A stretch of 64,000 nucleotides of DNA, taken from the NCBI RefSeq assembly GCF_008919445.1, contig NZ_VSLG01000011.1:62001-126000 (forward strand), in the 5' to 3' direction. This DNA comes from Serinicoccus kebangsaanensis. Its GTDB lineage: Bacteria; Actinomycetota; Actinomycetes; Actinomycetales; Dermatophilaceae. The notes under the pieces were generated by a model. It saw nothing but the letters and a program-made list of their open reading frames with translations, made no database searches and had not been told where the DNA came from. Made by a program: the position numbers and the translations under genes. Below, one piece after another: positions 28,125-38,822 of the stretch (position 1 is its first letter; every line of letters starts with the position of its first letter).

Positions 28125-28127
28125 CCT
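28122..28127 (+). promoter_or_regulatory. Leaderless -10 box of the DUF3046 gene
   Basis: TAGCCT, made from the stop codon of the AEC gene, 7 bases before the ATG at 28135. Confidence 0.5.
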
Positions 28128-28134
28128 GGCGAGT

Positions 28135-28356
28135 ATGCGGTTGAGCGAGTTCTGGGAGCTGGTGGAGCAGGAGTTCGGCTCGGGCTACGGCGCCGTCGTG
28201 GCGCGGACCCAGGTGCTGGGGAGTCTGGGTGGTCGCACCGCCGAGGACGCGTTGCACCAGGGCGAGTCGGTCCGTCGGGTCTGGGAGGCGGTCTGCCGCG
28301 ACATGGACGTGCCGCCCGAGCACCACTTCCCGCCGGGCGAGCCCCGGAAGCTCTGA
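28135..28356 (+). CDS. DUF3046 family protein
   Basis: 73 residues starting MRLSEFWELVEQEFG, the family hallmark, and containing HFPPGEP near the end. DUF3046 proteins are small, restricted to actinobacteria and typically located upstream of recA, as here. Function unknown. Leaderless promoter directly upstream. Confidence 0.88.
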   Translation: MRLSEFWELVEQEFGSGYGAVVARTQVLGSLGGRTAEDALHQGESVRRVWEAVCRDMDVPPEHHFPPGEPRKL

Positions 28357-28368
28357 GGCGCTGGGACC

Positions 28369-28761
28369 GTGTCGACGCTGCGGCTCTACAACACCGTGTT
28401 CGACTGCCGGGACGCGCTCGCGCTGTCCCGCTTCTGGGCCGACGCCCTGGGCTGGGACCTGCGCCAGCAGGAGCCCGGTTGGGCCACGATCGGTGACCCG
28501 GACGGACCGCAGCGGCTCGGCTTCGGCCCGGTCCCGGAGGAGCGGACGGTGAAGAACCGGCTGCACCTGGACCTGCTGCCCGCCCAGGGCGTGAGCCGGG
28601 AGACCGAGCGGGCGCGGCTGGAGTCGCTGGGTGCGCGACTGCTGCACACCGTCCGGGAGGGTGACCTGGTCGCGCACGACGTCATGGCCGACCCGGAGGG
28701 CAACGAGTTCTGCCTGCTCGAGCCCTACCCGGAGTACTTCGACGAGCCGACCGATGGGTGA
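28369..28761 (+). CDS. VOC (glyoxalase-like) family protein
   Basis: 130 residues, one glyoxalase/bleomycin-resistance-type module: LYNTVFDCRDALALSRFWADALGW at the start (shown in part), KNRLHLDLLP in the middle and ADPEGNEFCLLEP at the end. A metal site (His in HLDL, Glu in EFCLLEP) is possible. The GTG at 28369 is 12 bases after DUF3046. The last 8 bases overlap the arr start, suggesting joint expression; it may bind or modify a drug-like small molecule, but this is inference. Confidence 0.82.
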   Translation: MSTLRLYNTVFDCRDALALSRFWADALGWDLRQQEPGWATIGDPDGPQRLGFGPVPEERTVKNRLHLDLLPAQGVSRETERARLESLGARLLHTVREGDLVAHDVMADPEGNEFCLLEPYPEYFDEPTDG

Positions 28762-29188
28762 GCCTGCGGAGCCGGTGCCCTTCGAGGTCTACCAGGAGGG
28801 GGTCTACCTCCACGGCACCAAGGCGGATCTCGCCGTCGGCGACCTCCTCGTCCCCGGCCGCGGGTCCAACTTCGAGGAGGGCCGGACGATGAACTACGTC
28901 TACGTCACCGAGACGCTGGACGCGGCGACCTGGGGCGCCGAGCTGGCGGTCGGGGAGGGCCGCGGGCGCATCTACGTCGTGGAGCCCACCGGCGAGCTCG
29001 AGGACGACCCCAACGTCACGGACAAGAAGTTCCCCGGCAACCCGACGCGGTCGATGCGCTCCCGCGAACCCGTCCGCGTGGTGGGGGAGCTCACCGACTG
29101 GGTGGGCCACCCGCCGGAGCTGCTGCAGGCGATGCGCGACGGCCTGGCCGAGCTCCGACGCCGCGGTGAGGCGGTCATCGAGGACTGA
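28754..29188 (+). CDS. arr: NAD(+)-rifampin ADP-ribosyltransferase Arr
   Basis: 144 residues, the small single-domain Arr fold. It ADP-ribosylates the C23 hydroxyl of rifamycins. Visible: FEVYQEGVYLHGTKADL (His of the NAD site), NYVYVTETLDAATWGAE (Tyr), RIYVVEPTGELEDDPN (Asp) and KKFPGNPTRSMRSREPVR. All regions match the family and nothing is truncated. The ATG overlaps the VOC gene end. Codon use is like the neighbours, so it is probably a resident, intrinsic gene. Confidence 0.93.
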   Translation: MGEPAEPVPFEVYQEGVYLHGTKADLAVGDLLVPGRGSNFEEGRTMNYVYVTETLDAATWGAELAVGEGRGRIYVVEPTGELEDDPNVTDKKFPGNPTRSMRSREPVRVVGELTDWVGHPPELLQAMRDGLAELRRRGEAVIED

Positions 29189-29204
29189 GCCCGGACTGCC
29201 GGGC
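29189..29204. terminator. Short hairpin between arr and asd
   Basis: GCCCGG, a 4-base loop ACTG, and CCGGGC, with weaker pairing outside it (CTGAG/CTCAG). Located between the converging arr and asd genes, so it could stop both. Confidence 0.5.
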
Positions 29205-29212
29205 GCGGGGAC

Positions 29213-31632
<2,420 letters not shown>

Positions 31633-31769
31633 GTATCTTCCTGTGCAGGGTGTGCCGGTGGGTGGTCGTCGGACGGCGGCGTCCCGACCGGAGGTCTGAG
31701 GATCCAGTCTAGGGGTCGCCGGGGGCTGTCCTTGACGCCGGGGAATCCACCCCGTCGACGACCCGCCTC

Positions 31770-31860
31770 CCACCGGGCGTCGCGAATGGTTGTCGTGCGG
31801 TCCACCGGGCGTCGCGAATGGTTGTCGTGCGGTCCACCGGGCGTCGCGCGTGGTTGCCGG
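31770..31860. repeat. Tandem 32-bp repeat, 2.8 copies
   Basis: Two identical 32-bp units (31770-31801, 31802-31833; each begins CCACCGGGCGTCGCGAATGG) and a third partial, diverged copy (31834-31860). It fills the gap between the divergent lysC and NYN genes and ends 14 bases before the NYN gene's -10 box. Confidence 0.9.
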
Positions 31861-31873
31861 CCCGTGTGCGGCA

Positions 31874-31879
31874 TACCCT
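31874..31879 (+). promoter_or_regulatory. Leaderless -10 box of the NYN gene
   Basis: TACCCT, 7 bases before the ATG at 31887, just downstream of the tandem repeat. Confidence 0.55.
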
Positions 31880-31886
31880 CGTGGTC

Positions 31887-32969
31887 ATGGATGACGAGGA
31901 CCGGATCGCGCTGCTCATCGACTACGAGAACCTCGCGCTGGGCTCGCGGGACCACCTGGGGGTGCCGTTCGACCTGCGACCCGTGGCCGACGCGCTCGCC
32001 GAGCGGGGCCGGGTCGTGACGCGACGTGCCTACGCCGACTGGTCCTACTTCGACGACGACCGGCGGATGCTCACCCGCAACCACGTCGAGCTGATCGAGA
32101 TGACCCAGCGCATGGGCGCCTCCCGCAAGAACGCCGCCGACATCAAGATGGCGGTCGACGCCGTCGAGATGGCCTACGAGCGCGACTACCTGACCACCTT
32201 CGCGATCTGCACCGGCGACAGCGACTTCACCCCGCTCGTGCACAAGCTGCGCGAGCTCAACAAGCGGGTCATCGGGTTCGGGGTGCGCGACTCCACCTCG
32301 ACCATGCTGCCGCCGGCGTGCGACGAGTTCCTCTACTACGACGACCTGGACGGCGTGGTGCCGGCCGAGGCGGTCCCGGCGGCCGAGAAGGGGATTGGTG
32401 CGCGCAAGGGACGTGGTCGCGGGTCCACCGGCAAGGGCGCTGCCGCCGCGGCTCCTGTGGAGGAGCCGGAGCCCTCGACGGAGGACAACGGCGAGTCCAC
32501 ACCCGACCTGGCGGCCCTGGTGGCGCAGACGGTCTCCGGGCTGCAGCGCAGCTCCGGGGGCGCGGTGACCGCGTCCGTGCTGAAGCGGACCCTGGTGCGC
32601 AAGGACTCGACCTTCTCCGAGGCGGCCTACGGCTTCCGCGCCTTCGGGGAGCTGCTGGACCACCTCGCCGGACGCGACATCATCGAGCTGAGCGCCGGTC
32701 CCGCCAAGGGGGACCCGGAGGTGACCCTGCCCGAGGAGGGCGGGCGGCAGGACGCCTTCGCGCTGCTGCGGCAGACGGTGGGCGAGCTGGACGAGGGGTC
32801 CGGGGTCGCGCTCTCCGGCCTCAAGGACCAGCTGCGTGCCCGGCGGGAGGGCTTCTCCGAGAAGCCGCTCGGCTACGGCTCCTTCCTGCAGTTCGCCAAG
32901 GGCGCGGACGCCGCCGGCCTGGTGCAGCTGCGACGGCAGGGCTCCGGGTATGTCGTGACCGCCCCCTGA
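31887..32969 (+). CDS. NYN-domain (PIN-like) putative RNase with two OST-HTH/LOTUS domains
   Basis: 360 residues. N-terminal NYN/LabA-type nuclease domain with the acidic pocket: D12 in LLIDYEN, D85 in NAADIKM, and D111/D113 in CTGDSDFTPL. A Gly/Ala/Glu-rich linker (about 165-205) leads to two winged-helix OST-HTH domains (about 208-268 and 285-358). OST-HTH domains bind RNA, including structured RNA, in eukaryotic Oskar/TDRD5/MARF1, where MARF1 is also NYN plus LOTUS. A role in RNA turnover is likely; the target is unknown. Start fixed by the leaderless promoter. Confidence 0.85.
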   Translation: MDDEDRIALLIDYENLALGSRDHLGVPFDLRPVADALAERGRVVTRRAYADWSYFDDDRRMLTRNHVELIEMTQRMGASRKNAADIKMAVDAVEMAYERDYLTTFAICTGDSDFTPLVHKLRELNKRVIGFGVRDSTSTMLPPACDEFLYYDDLDGVVPAEAVPAAEKGIGARKGRGRGSTGKGAAAAAPVEEPEPSTEDNGESTPDLAALVAQTVSGLQRSSGGAVTASVLKRTLVRKDSTFSEAAYGFRAFGELLDHLAGRDIIELSAGPAKGDPEVTLPEEGGRQDAFALLRQTVGELDEGSGVALSGLKDQLRARREGFSEKPLGYGSFLQFAKGADAAGLVQLRRQGSGYVVTAP

Positions 32970-33021
32970 GAGCGGCTCCCGGACGGGTGTGGTCCGACAC
33001 GCCCAGGGCCGCTCCCGCGTG

Positions 33022-33037
33022 TCGTACAGATTTTCGA
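33022..33037 (+). promoter_or_regulatory. LexA (SOS) box upstream of recA
   Basis: TCGTACAGATTTTCGA matches 12 of 14 fixed positions of the actinobacterial LexA consensus TCGAAC(A/G)NN(T/C)GTTCGA. It lies 179 bases before the recA ATG. Confidence 0.7.
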
Positions 33038-33077
33038 TTACCGTCGTCCACATGGTGTCGCCCGTCGACGCGGTCGT

Positions 33078-33091
33078 CCACAGATCTGTGG
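33078..33091. promoter_or_regulatory. 14-bp palindrome in the recA promoter region
   Basis: CCACAGATCTGTGG, a perfect dyad between the LexA box and the second recA promoter. No regulator is assigned; it could be a bound site or chance. Confidence 0.35.
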
Positions 33092-33104
33092 TGGAGGCCG
33101 AGGT

Positions 33105-33127
33105 GTGTCGGTGGCGGCGCCTAGCGT
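33105..33127 (+). promoter_or_regulatory. RecA-NDp promoter motif (PafBC-type) for recA
   Basis: GTGTCGGTG, 8 bases, then TAGCGT. The published RecA-NDp motif of mycobacteria is TTGTC(A/G)GTG-N8-TANNNT, recognised with the PafBC activator; only the first base differs. The implied start is about 33134, 80 bases before the recA ATG. Confidence 0.75.
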
Positions 33128-33215
33128 CTGACGCAGACGGTGGATCACCCCTCCAGGGTGGTCCGCAGGTCGGTCGAAGGTAGGCGCGCCCGCCACGAGA
33201 CGAAGGAGCAGGCAC

Positions 33216-34316
33216 ATGCCACAGGCAAGCAAGACCACGAGCGCACCCGGGGTCAACAACGACAGGCTGAGGGCTCTCGACACGGTGATGGCCCAGATCG
33301 AGAAGCAGCACGGCAAGGGCTCGGTCATGCGGCTGGGTGACGAGGAGCGGCCGCCGATCCAGGTGATCCCGACCGGCGCCATCGCCTTGGACGTGGCGCT
33401 GGGTGTGGGTGGCCTGCCGCGCGGACGCGTGGTGGAGATCTACGGCCCCGAGAGCAGCGGCAAGACCACGGTCGCGCTGCACGCCGTGGCCAACGCGCAG
33501 CGGGGTGGCGGGATCGCCGCCTTCATCGACGCCGAGCACGCGCTCGACCCGGAGTACGCCAAGAAGCTCGGTGTCGACACCGACGCGCTCCTGGTCAGCC
33601 AGCCGGACACCGGCGAGCAGGCGCTGGAGATCGCCGACATGCTGATCCGCTCCGGTGCGCTCGACATCATCGTCATCGACTCGGTGGCGGCCCTGGTGCC
33701 GCGGGCCGAGATCGAGGGGGAGATGGGCGACAGCCACGTCGGTCTGCAGGCCCGGTTGATGAGCCAGGCGCTGCGCAAGATCACCGGTGCGCTCAACTCC
33801 ACCGGGACCACCGCGATCTTCATCAACCAGCTGCGCGAGAAGATCGGCGTGATGTTCGGCTCTCCCGAGACGACGAGCGGCGGCAAGGCGCTGAAGTTCT
33901 ACGCCTCGGTGCGGATCGACGTCCGTCGGATCGAGACGCTGAAGGACGGCACCGACGCGGTCGGCAACCGGACCCGCGCCAAGATCGTCAAGAACAAGGT
34001 GTCCCCGCCGTTCAAGCAGGCCGAGTTCGACATCCTCTACGGCCAGGGGATCTCCCGTGAGGGAGGGCTGATCGACATGGGTGTCGACCACGGCTTCGTC
34101 CGCAAGTCCGGCGCCTGGTACACCTACGAGGGCGAGCAGATGGGGCAGGGCAAGGAGAACGCCCGACAGTTCCTCAAGGACAACCCGGACATCGCCGACA
34201 CCATCGACCGCAACATCAAGGCCAAGCTGGGCATCGGGGTCAGCGCCGCACCGGCCGGCGAGGACCTCCCGGACGGGGTGGACCCGGTCACCGGTGAGGT
34301 CTCGGTCGACTTCTGA
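33216..34316 (+). CDS. recA: Recombinase RecA
   Basis: 366 residues. Walker [10 protein letters not shown] (from residue 77), MAW motif, loop regions (VDRIVLG-type not needed here; [18 protein letters not shown] is the L2 region) and C-terminal KLGIG domain. Promotes homologous recombination and LexA cleavage. AAGGAG precedes the ATG at 33216. No intein. Its stop overlaps the recX start in TGATG, so translation is coupled. Confidence 0.99.
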   Translation: MPQASKTTSAPGVNNDRLRALDTVMAQIEKQHGKGSVMRLGDEERPPIQVIPTGAIALDVALGVGGLPRGRVVEIYGPESSGKTTVALHAVANAQRGGGIAAFIDAEHALDPEYAKKLGVDTDALLVSQPDTGEQALEIADMLIRSGALDIIVIDSVAALVPRAEIEGEMGDSHVGLQARLMSQALRKITGALNSTGTTAIFINQLREKIGVMFGSPETTSGGKALKFYASVRIDVRRIETLKDGTDAVGNRTRAKIVKNKVSPPFKQAEFDILYGQGISREGGLIDMGVDHGFVRKSGAWYTYEGEQMGQGKENARQFLKDNPDIADTIDRNIKAKLGIGVSAAPAGEDLPDGVDPVTGEVSVDF

Positions 34317-34930
34317 TGGCCGGCGCAGACAGGCTGTCTGCGGCCCGGCAGGCGCTGGCGGCGGCCGAGGACGCCGCCAGCGCCTACGGCCTGGCGCCAG
34401 GCCGACCGGGGGCCCCTGGCACTGGTGTCGGAGACGCTGACGGCGAGCCCGATCCGCAGGCCGTCGCCCGCAAGATCGTGCTGCGCCAGCTCGCCATGGG
34501 CCCCCGGACCCGGAGCCAGCTGGCGGACAAGCTGCGTGACAAGGGGTGCGACCCGCAGGTCGCGTCGCGCGTCCTGGACCGCATGAGTGAGGTCGGTCTC
34601 GTCGACGACGAGGCCTACGCGGAGATGTATGTCCGCTCCAAGCAGGAGACCAAGGGCCTGGCCGCCGGTGCCCTCCGCCAGGAGCTGCGGAAGAAGGGGG
34701 TCGCCGACGAGGTCGTCGACAGCGCCCTGGAGGACATCGACCCCGAGCACGAGAAGGAGCAGGCGCGTGCGCTGACCGAGCGCCGGCTCCGGACCATGCG
34801 TGGTCTGGACCGCGAGGTGCAGACCCGTCGGCTCGCCGGGTTCCTGGCCCGCAAGGGCTACAGCTCAGGGGTGTCCTACCAGGTCATCCAGGAGGCGCTC
34901 TCCGACCTGCCGGAGAACCACCGCGACTGA
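34316..34930 (+). CDS. recX: RecA modulator RecX
   Basis: 204 residues: three-helix repeats typical of RecX (ARKIVLRQLAMGPRTRSQLADKL shown in part; VGLVDDEAYAEMYVRSK; GYSSGVSYQVIQEAL) after a 40-residue Ala/Gly-rich N-terminus. Binds RecA filaments and limits their growth. The single-base overlap with recA fits a regulator made in proportion to its target. Confidence 0.93.
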   Translation: MAGADRLSAARQALAAAEDAASAYGLAPGRPGAPGTGVGDADGEPDPQAVARKIVLRQLAMGPRTRSQLADKLRDKGCDPQVASRVLDRMSEVGLVDDEAYAEMYVRSKQETKGLAAGALRQELRKKGVADEVVDSALEDIDPEHEKEQARALTERRLRTMRGLDREVQTRRLAGFLARKGYSSGVSYQVIQEALSDLPENHRD

Positions 34931-34942
34931 GGGATTCCTGGC

Positions 34943-37900
34943 TCAGCGGACCTTCGGCTCCGGCAGCTCCGGCGGGGTGGCCGCCGGGCGCTGGGCGAGG
35001 AGCTCCAGCGCCTCGTCGACGGCACGGTCGAGCTGCAGGTCGCGGCCCTGAGCCGTGTCGGCGGGGGAGTGGACCACCTCGATGTCCGGGTCGACGCCGT
35101 GGTTCTCCACGCCGAACCCCTTGCCCTCCAGCCAGAAGGCATACCGCGGCTGGGTGATCTGGGTGCCGTCGACCAGGTCGAACCTCCCGTCGATGCCGAC
35201 CACGCCACCCCAGGTCCGGACCCCGACCACGGGGCCGAGACCGAGGGCCTGCGCCCCGGCGTTGACGATGTCGCCGTCCGAGCCCGAGTGCTGGTTGGCG
35301 ACCAGGACGACCGGGCCTCGGGGTGCCTGCTCCGGGTAGCGGCCGGCGGACTCGTAGTAGCGCGCCGGGGCCCACCCCACGACCCTGGCCGTGAGCCGGG
35401 ACAGGACGAGCTGGCTGGTGTGGCCGCCACGGTTGTAGCGGACGTCGACCACCAGCCCCTCGGCCCGGGTGGCGTGGTGCAGGTCGCGGTGCAGCTGGGC
35501 CCAGCCCACGCTCATCATGTCGGGGATGTGCAGGTAGCCGAGCCGTCCGCCGGACCGCTCGGTCACGTAGTCGCGCCGCGAAGCGACCCAGTCCTGGTAG
35601 CGCAGAACCTCCTCGTCCGGCACGGGGACGACCACCACCTGCCGGTCCTCGCCGTTCCGGCGCAGGGTGAGCTGCACCGGCTTGTCGGCGGCCCCCACGA
35701 GCAGCGGCGCGGGGCCGGCCGCCGGGTCGACGGGCCGGCCGTCGACGGCCACGACGACGTCGCCCTCCTGGGCCCCCACGCCGGCCGCCTGCAGCGGCGA
35801 CCTCGCGTTCGGATCGCTGGACTCGCCAGGCAGGATCCGGTCGATCCGCCAGCCGTCTGCGGCCGCCGAGAGGTCCGCTCCCAGCAGGCCGAGCCGCCGG
35901 TCCAGGTCGCCGGGCGGGTGCGGGGGCGTGACGTAGGCGTGCGAGGTGTTGAGCTCACCGACCGTCTCCCACAGGACGTCCTGCAGGTCGTCGTGGGTCG
36001 CCAGCCGGGCCACGAGCGGGCGCCACCGGTCCGTGGTCGCGGCCCAGTCCACCCCGTCCATGTCCGTCCGCCAGAAGTGGTCCCGCATGATCCGTGCGTT
36101 CTCGTCGAACATCTGCAGCCACTGCACCCGCGGCTCGACCTCGACGCGGACCCGGGTGAGATCGACCTTCACCCGGTCGGCCGCACCCTCCTCGCCCTCC
36201 TCGGGCTTCCGGTCGGCCGGCTGCACGTGCAGCGACTCCTCGTGCTGGACGACGACCCGCTCGCCGTCGCCGGAGACCCGGTAGTGGTCCACGGCGTCGA
36301 CGACGGTGGTGAGGGTCCGCTTGAGGAAGCTGTAGAACTCCAGCGAGTCCTTGGCGCCCTCACCCTCCACGCCGGAGCGTCGCGTGCCCAGCACGCCGGC
36401 CTCGCCGGCCACCCGCACCCAGAGGACACCGTCCTTGGCGGCGCGCAGGTCACGGTAGTCCGCCGAGGGCACCGGGAAGGGAGTGATCCGCTGCTCGGCA
36501 CCTGCGGCGTCGAGGTCCGGGCTGGCAGGGGGCTGGGCGGGTGTGCCGCTCGGGTCCCCGCCGTCGGACTCCCCGGCCGTGCCGGACCGCTCCGCAGCCG
36601 GCTTGTCCTCCTGCGCCTCGCTGATCCGCCACCCCTGCAGGCTGGGCCCGAAGGGGGCCGGCTCGTCGGCGGCCAGCGGGATGAGCCACGGGCGGGTGGC
36701 CCCCGCGAAGCTCAGGGCGAACTCGTGCGCGTCGTAGGTGGGGTCGAAGGTGCGGTCGGAGAGGAAGACCACGGCGGTCCCGTCGTGGGTGAAGTCCGGG
36801 TCGCGGTCGTGGTACCGACCGGTGGTCAGCGCGACCGCGTCGCCCTCGCCGGGGACGTCCAGCAGCATCAGCTGGTGGTGCTCGCCCTCCCCGCTGGTCG
36901 GCTGGCTCCAGACGAGGTAGCGGCTGTCCGGGGAGAACCGCGGGGTGAGCGCCTCACCCTGGGGTGAGCGGCCCACCTCACGCGTCCGGCCCGAGGCGAC
37001 GTCGAGCAGCCGGACCGTCCCGTCGTGGCTGATCGTGGCGACCCGCGACCCGTCCGGCGACGCAGCTAGGTGCAGCACCCGGCCGAGGTCCCCGGCGGCG
37101 ACCCGCCGGGGTGCCTCCGACCCGTCCAGCGTGTGCACCTCGAGCGCGTCCTCGCCCTCCGCGTCGGTGACCAGGACCGCACGCGCCCCGTCGCGTCCGA
37201 GGAAGGCGGGCTCCCGGGTGCGCACCGCCGAGTCGGCGACGAGGGCCCGGACCGGCCCGGCACGGTGGCTCGCCCAGAAGGTCGCGCCGGTGGTGCCGAC
37301 CAGGCTGGCGTCACCCCCGTGGTCGACGCTGAGGTGGTCCAGCCGCTCCGGGGCGGGCACGGTATGCCTGGCCGGCGGCCCGACCGGCAGGCTCACCTCG
37401 ATCCGGCGCGGGGTGGCGGTGAGCGAGTCGAGCAGCCACAGCTCGCCGCGGCTGTGCCAGACGACGCGGGTGCCGTCGGTGCTGGCGTCGCGGACGTAGC
37501 CGACGCTCTCGTCCTGCGTCGTCAGCTGGCGCGGCCCGGTCGCCGTCCGGCGCAGCCGGCCGGTGGTCCCGCCCGGCCGCTCCCAGGCCCAGAGGTTGGC
37601 CTGCTCGTGCGCCCGGTCGGGGAAGGTCGCGGCCCGGTCGGAGACGAAGAGGAGCGTGTCGCCGACCCACATCGGGTCCACCAGCGACGCGGACTCGTCG
37701 GCGAGCAGCTGGGTCCACTCGCCGCGGCCGCGGTCGTCCAGCCACAGCCGGGGGGCGGTGCCGCCGCGGTACCTCTTCCACTGCGCCGGGACGCGGCTAC
37801 CGACCGTGCTGAGCGCGACCGTGCCGTCGCCCCGGACGGCGACCCCCCAGGCGCTGCCCCACGGCATACGCTCCACCGCGCCGTCCAGCCCGACAGCCTT

Positions 37901-38248
37901 GACCACGGCGTGGCGCATGTTGCTCTCACCGGCGTTGCTCGCGACCAGGACCCGGCCGTCCGCGCTCCACCCCAGGACCAGCGTCGCCGAGCCGGCCCAC
38001 CAGGTGAGCCGTCGGGCGGCACCGGTGGCCACCTCGACCAGCATCACCTCGGGGTGGCCGTCGCGATAGCTGACGTAGGCGATGTGCGCGCCGTCGGGCG
38101 AGAAGCGGGGAGTGCGTGCGGGCTCGTGGTCCGCGGTCAGCCGCCAGGCCCGACCGCCGTCGACCGGGGCGATCCACAGGTCGTCGTCCGCGACGAAGGT
38201 GACCAGGTCGTCGTGCAGGTGCGGGTAGCGCAGGTATCCGGTGCTCAC
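34943..38248 (-). CDS. tri: Tricorn protease homologue (peptidase S41)
   Basis: 1101 residues. N-terminal beta-propeller repeats (about 1-640, many SPDG blocks such as RFSPDG), an acidic/Ser linker, a PDZ-like domain (about 800-870) and a C-terminal S41 protease domain. The tricorn tetrad is visible: Ser-His in NTSHAYV (about 768), Ser in HSGSDGDIV (about 989) and Glu in GVENHGVDPDIEV (about 1047). Degrades peptides released by larger proteases in the cytoplasm. The GTG at 38248 is supported by a TAAGGT box 7 bases upstream. Converges on recX. Confidence 0.95.
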   Translation of the reverse strand: MSTGYLRYPHLHDDLVTFVADDDLWIAPVDGGRAWRLTADHEPARTPRFSPDGAHIAYVSYRDGHPEVMLVEVATGAARRLTWWAGSATLVLGWSADGRVLVASNAGESNMRHAVVKAVGLDGAVERMPWGSAWGVAVRGDGTVALSTVGSRVPAQWKRYRGGTAPRLWLDDRGRGEWTQLLADESASLVDPMWVGDTLLFVSDRAATFPDRAHEQANLWAWERPGGTTGRLRRTATGPRQLTTQDESVGYVRDASTDGTRVVWHSRGELWLLDSLTATPRRIEVSLPVGPPARHTVPAPERLDHLSVDHGGDASLVGTTGATFWASHRAGPVRALVADSAVRTREPAFLGRDGARAVLVTDAEGEDALEVHTLDGSEAPRRVAAGDLGRVLHLAASPDGSRVATISHDGTVRLLDVASGRTREVGRSPQGEALTPRFSPDSRYLVWSQPTSGEGEHHQLMLLDVPGEGDAVALTTGRYHDRDPDFTHDGTAVVFLSDRTFDPTYDAHEFALSFAGATRPWLIPLAADEPAPFGPSLQGWRISEAQEDKPAAERSGTAGESDGGDPSGTPAQPPASPDLDAAGAEQRITPFPVPSADYRDLRAAKDGVLWVRVAGEAGVLGTRRSGVEGEGAKDSLEFYSFLKRTLTTVVDAVDHYRVSGDGERVVVQHEESLHVQPADRKPEEGEEGAADRVKVDLTRVRVEVEPRVQWLQMFDENARIMRDHFWRTDMDGVDWAATTDRWRPLVARLATHDDLQDVLWETVGELNTSHAYVTPPHPPGDLDRRLGLLGADLSAAADGWRIDRILPGESSDPNARSPLQAAGVGAQEGDVVVAVDGRPVDPAAGPAPLLVGAADKPVQLTLRRNGEDRQVVVVPVPDEEVLRYQDWVASRRDYVTERSGGRLGYLHIPDMMSVGWAQLHRDLHHATRAEGLVVDVRYNRGGHTSQLVLSRLTARVVGWAPARYYESAGRYPEQAPRGPVVLVANQHSGSDGDIVNAGAQALGLGPVVGVRTWGGVVGIDGRFDLVDGTQITQPRYAFWLEGKGFGVENHGVDPDIEVVHSPADTAQGRDLQLDRAVDEALELLAQRPAATPPELPEPKVR

Positions 38249-38255
38249 GCGGCCG

Positions 38256-38261
38256 ACCTTA
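38256..38261 (-). promoter_or_regulatory. Leaderless -10 box of tri
   Basis: TAAGGT on the minus strand, 7 bases before the GTG at 38248. Confidence 0.5.
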
Positions 38262-38310
38262 CGTCGCGGGGCGGCCGAACGCACCACGGTTCTCGTCCGG
38301 CCGCGGCCGG

Positions 38311-38727
38311 CTACTCGTCCTCGCTGCGCGGCTCCTCGTCCGAGGGCTGCCACTCGACCTCGGTCAGCTCCTCCCGGCTCGAGTCCGGGTCGTGGTAGTG
38401 CATGGCCGACTCCTCGGGCGAGTCCCAGCTGGTGGTGTGGCACTCGCGGGCGATGTCGCGCGCCTCGTGGTCCGGGCGGTGCCGCTCGGCATACCGCGGC
38501 GACTCCTCCTGACGCTCCCGCTGGGCGATGCTCTCCACCCGTGACTGCTCGTCCGCGGTGACGCCGAAGGCGCTCGAGCCCCAGTAGTGCTCACCGCTGC
38601 TGTAGCCGCGGTCCAGCACGTCGCCCTCCCCGTCGAGCGTGTCCTCCGGCTGCAGCTGGTCCTCGGCGTCGACGCTCCACACCCCGAGGTCGTCGCCGAT
38701 GGTCTCGCGATCGGCCTGGTCGCTCAT
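38311..38727 (-). CDS. DUF5709-like acidic protein
   Basis: 138 residues, very rich in Asp/Glu, with the DUF5709-like pattern: GVWSVDAEDQLQPEDTLDG, RGYSSGEHYWGSSAFGVT and a C-terminal acidic tail. Soluble, function unknown. AAGGAG lies 8 bases before the ATG at 38727, which I prefer over the ATG 12 codons upstream. Divergent from the TSUP gene. Confidence 0.8.
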   Translation of the reverse strand: MSDQADRETIGDDLGVWSVDAEDQLQPEDTLDGEGDVLDRGYSSGEHYWGSSAFGVTADEQSRVESIAQRERQEESPRYAERHRPDHEARDIARECHTTSWDSPEESAMHYHDPDSSREELTEVEWQPSDEEPRSEDE

Positions 38728-38822
38728 GACGGTGCTCCTTCGCTCACGCCCGATGGAGCACACAGTAGCGCCGGGAGGGTCGGTGCGGCAGCCGGAGCGG
38801 GCCGTGCGACAGACTGCGCGGT

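Noticed and set aside
31633-31769. Lysine riboswitch or leader peptide for lysC
   Set aside because: No run of Lys/Thr codons and no riboswitch-like conserved core seen upstream of the lysC start.
31770-31860. CRISPR array
   Set aside because: Repeats are directly adjacent with no spacers, only 2.8 copies, and there are no cas genes.
35069-36967. Long plus-strand frame opposite the tricorn gene
   Set aside because: Same kind of shadow; composition is unlike a protein and tricorn motifs on the minus strand are complete.
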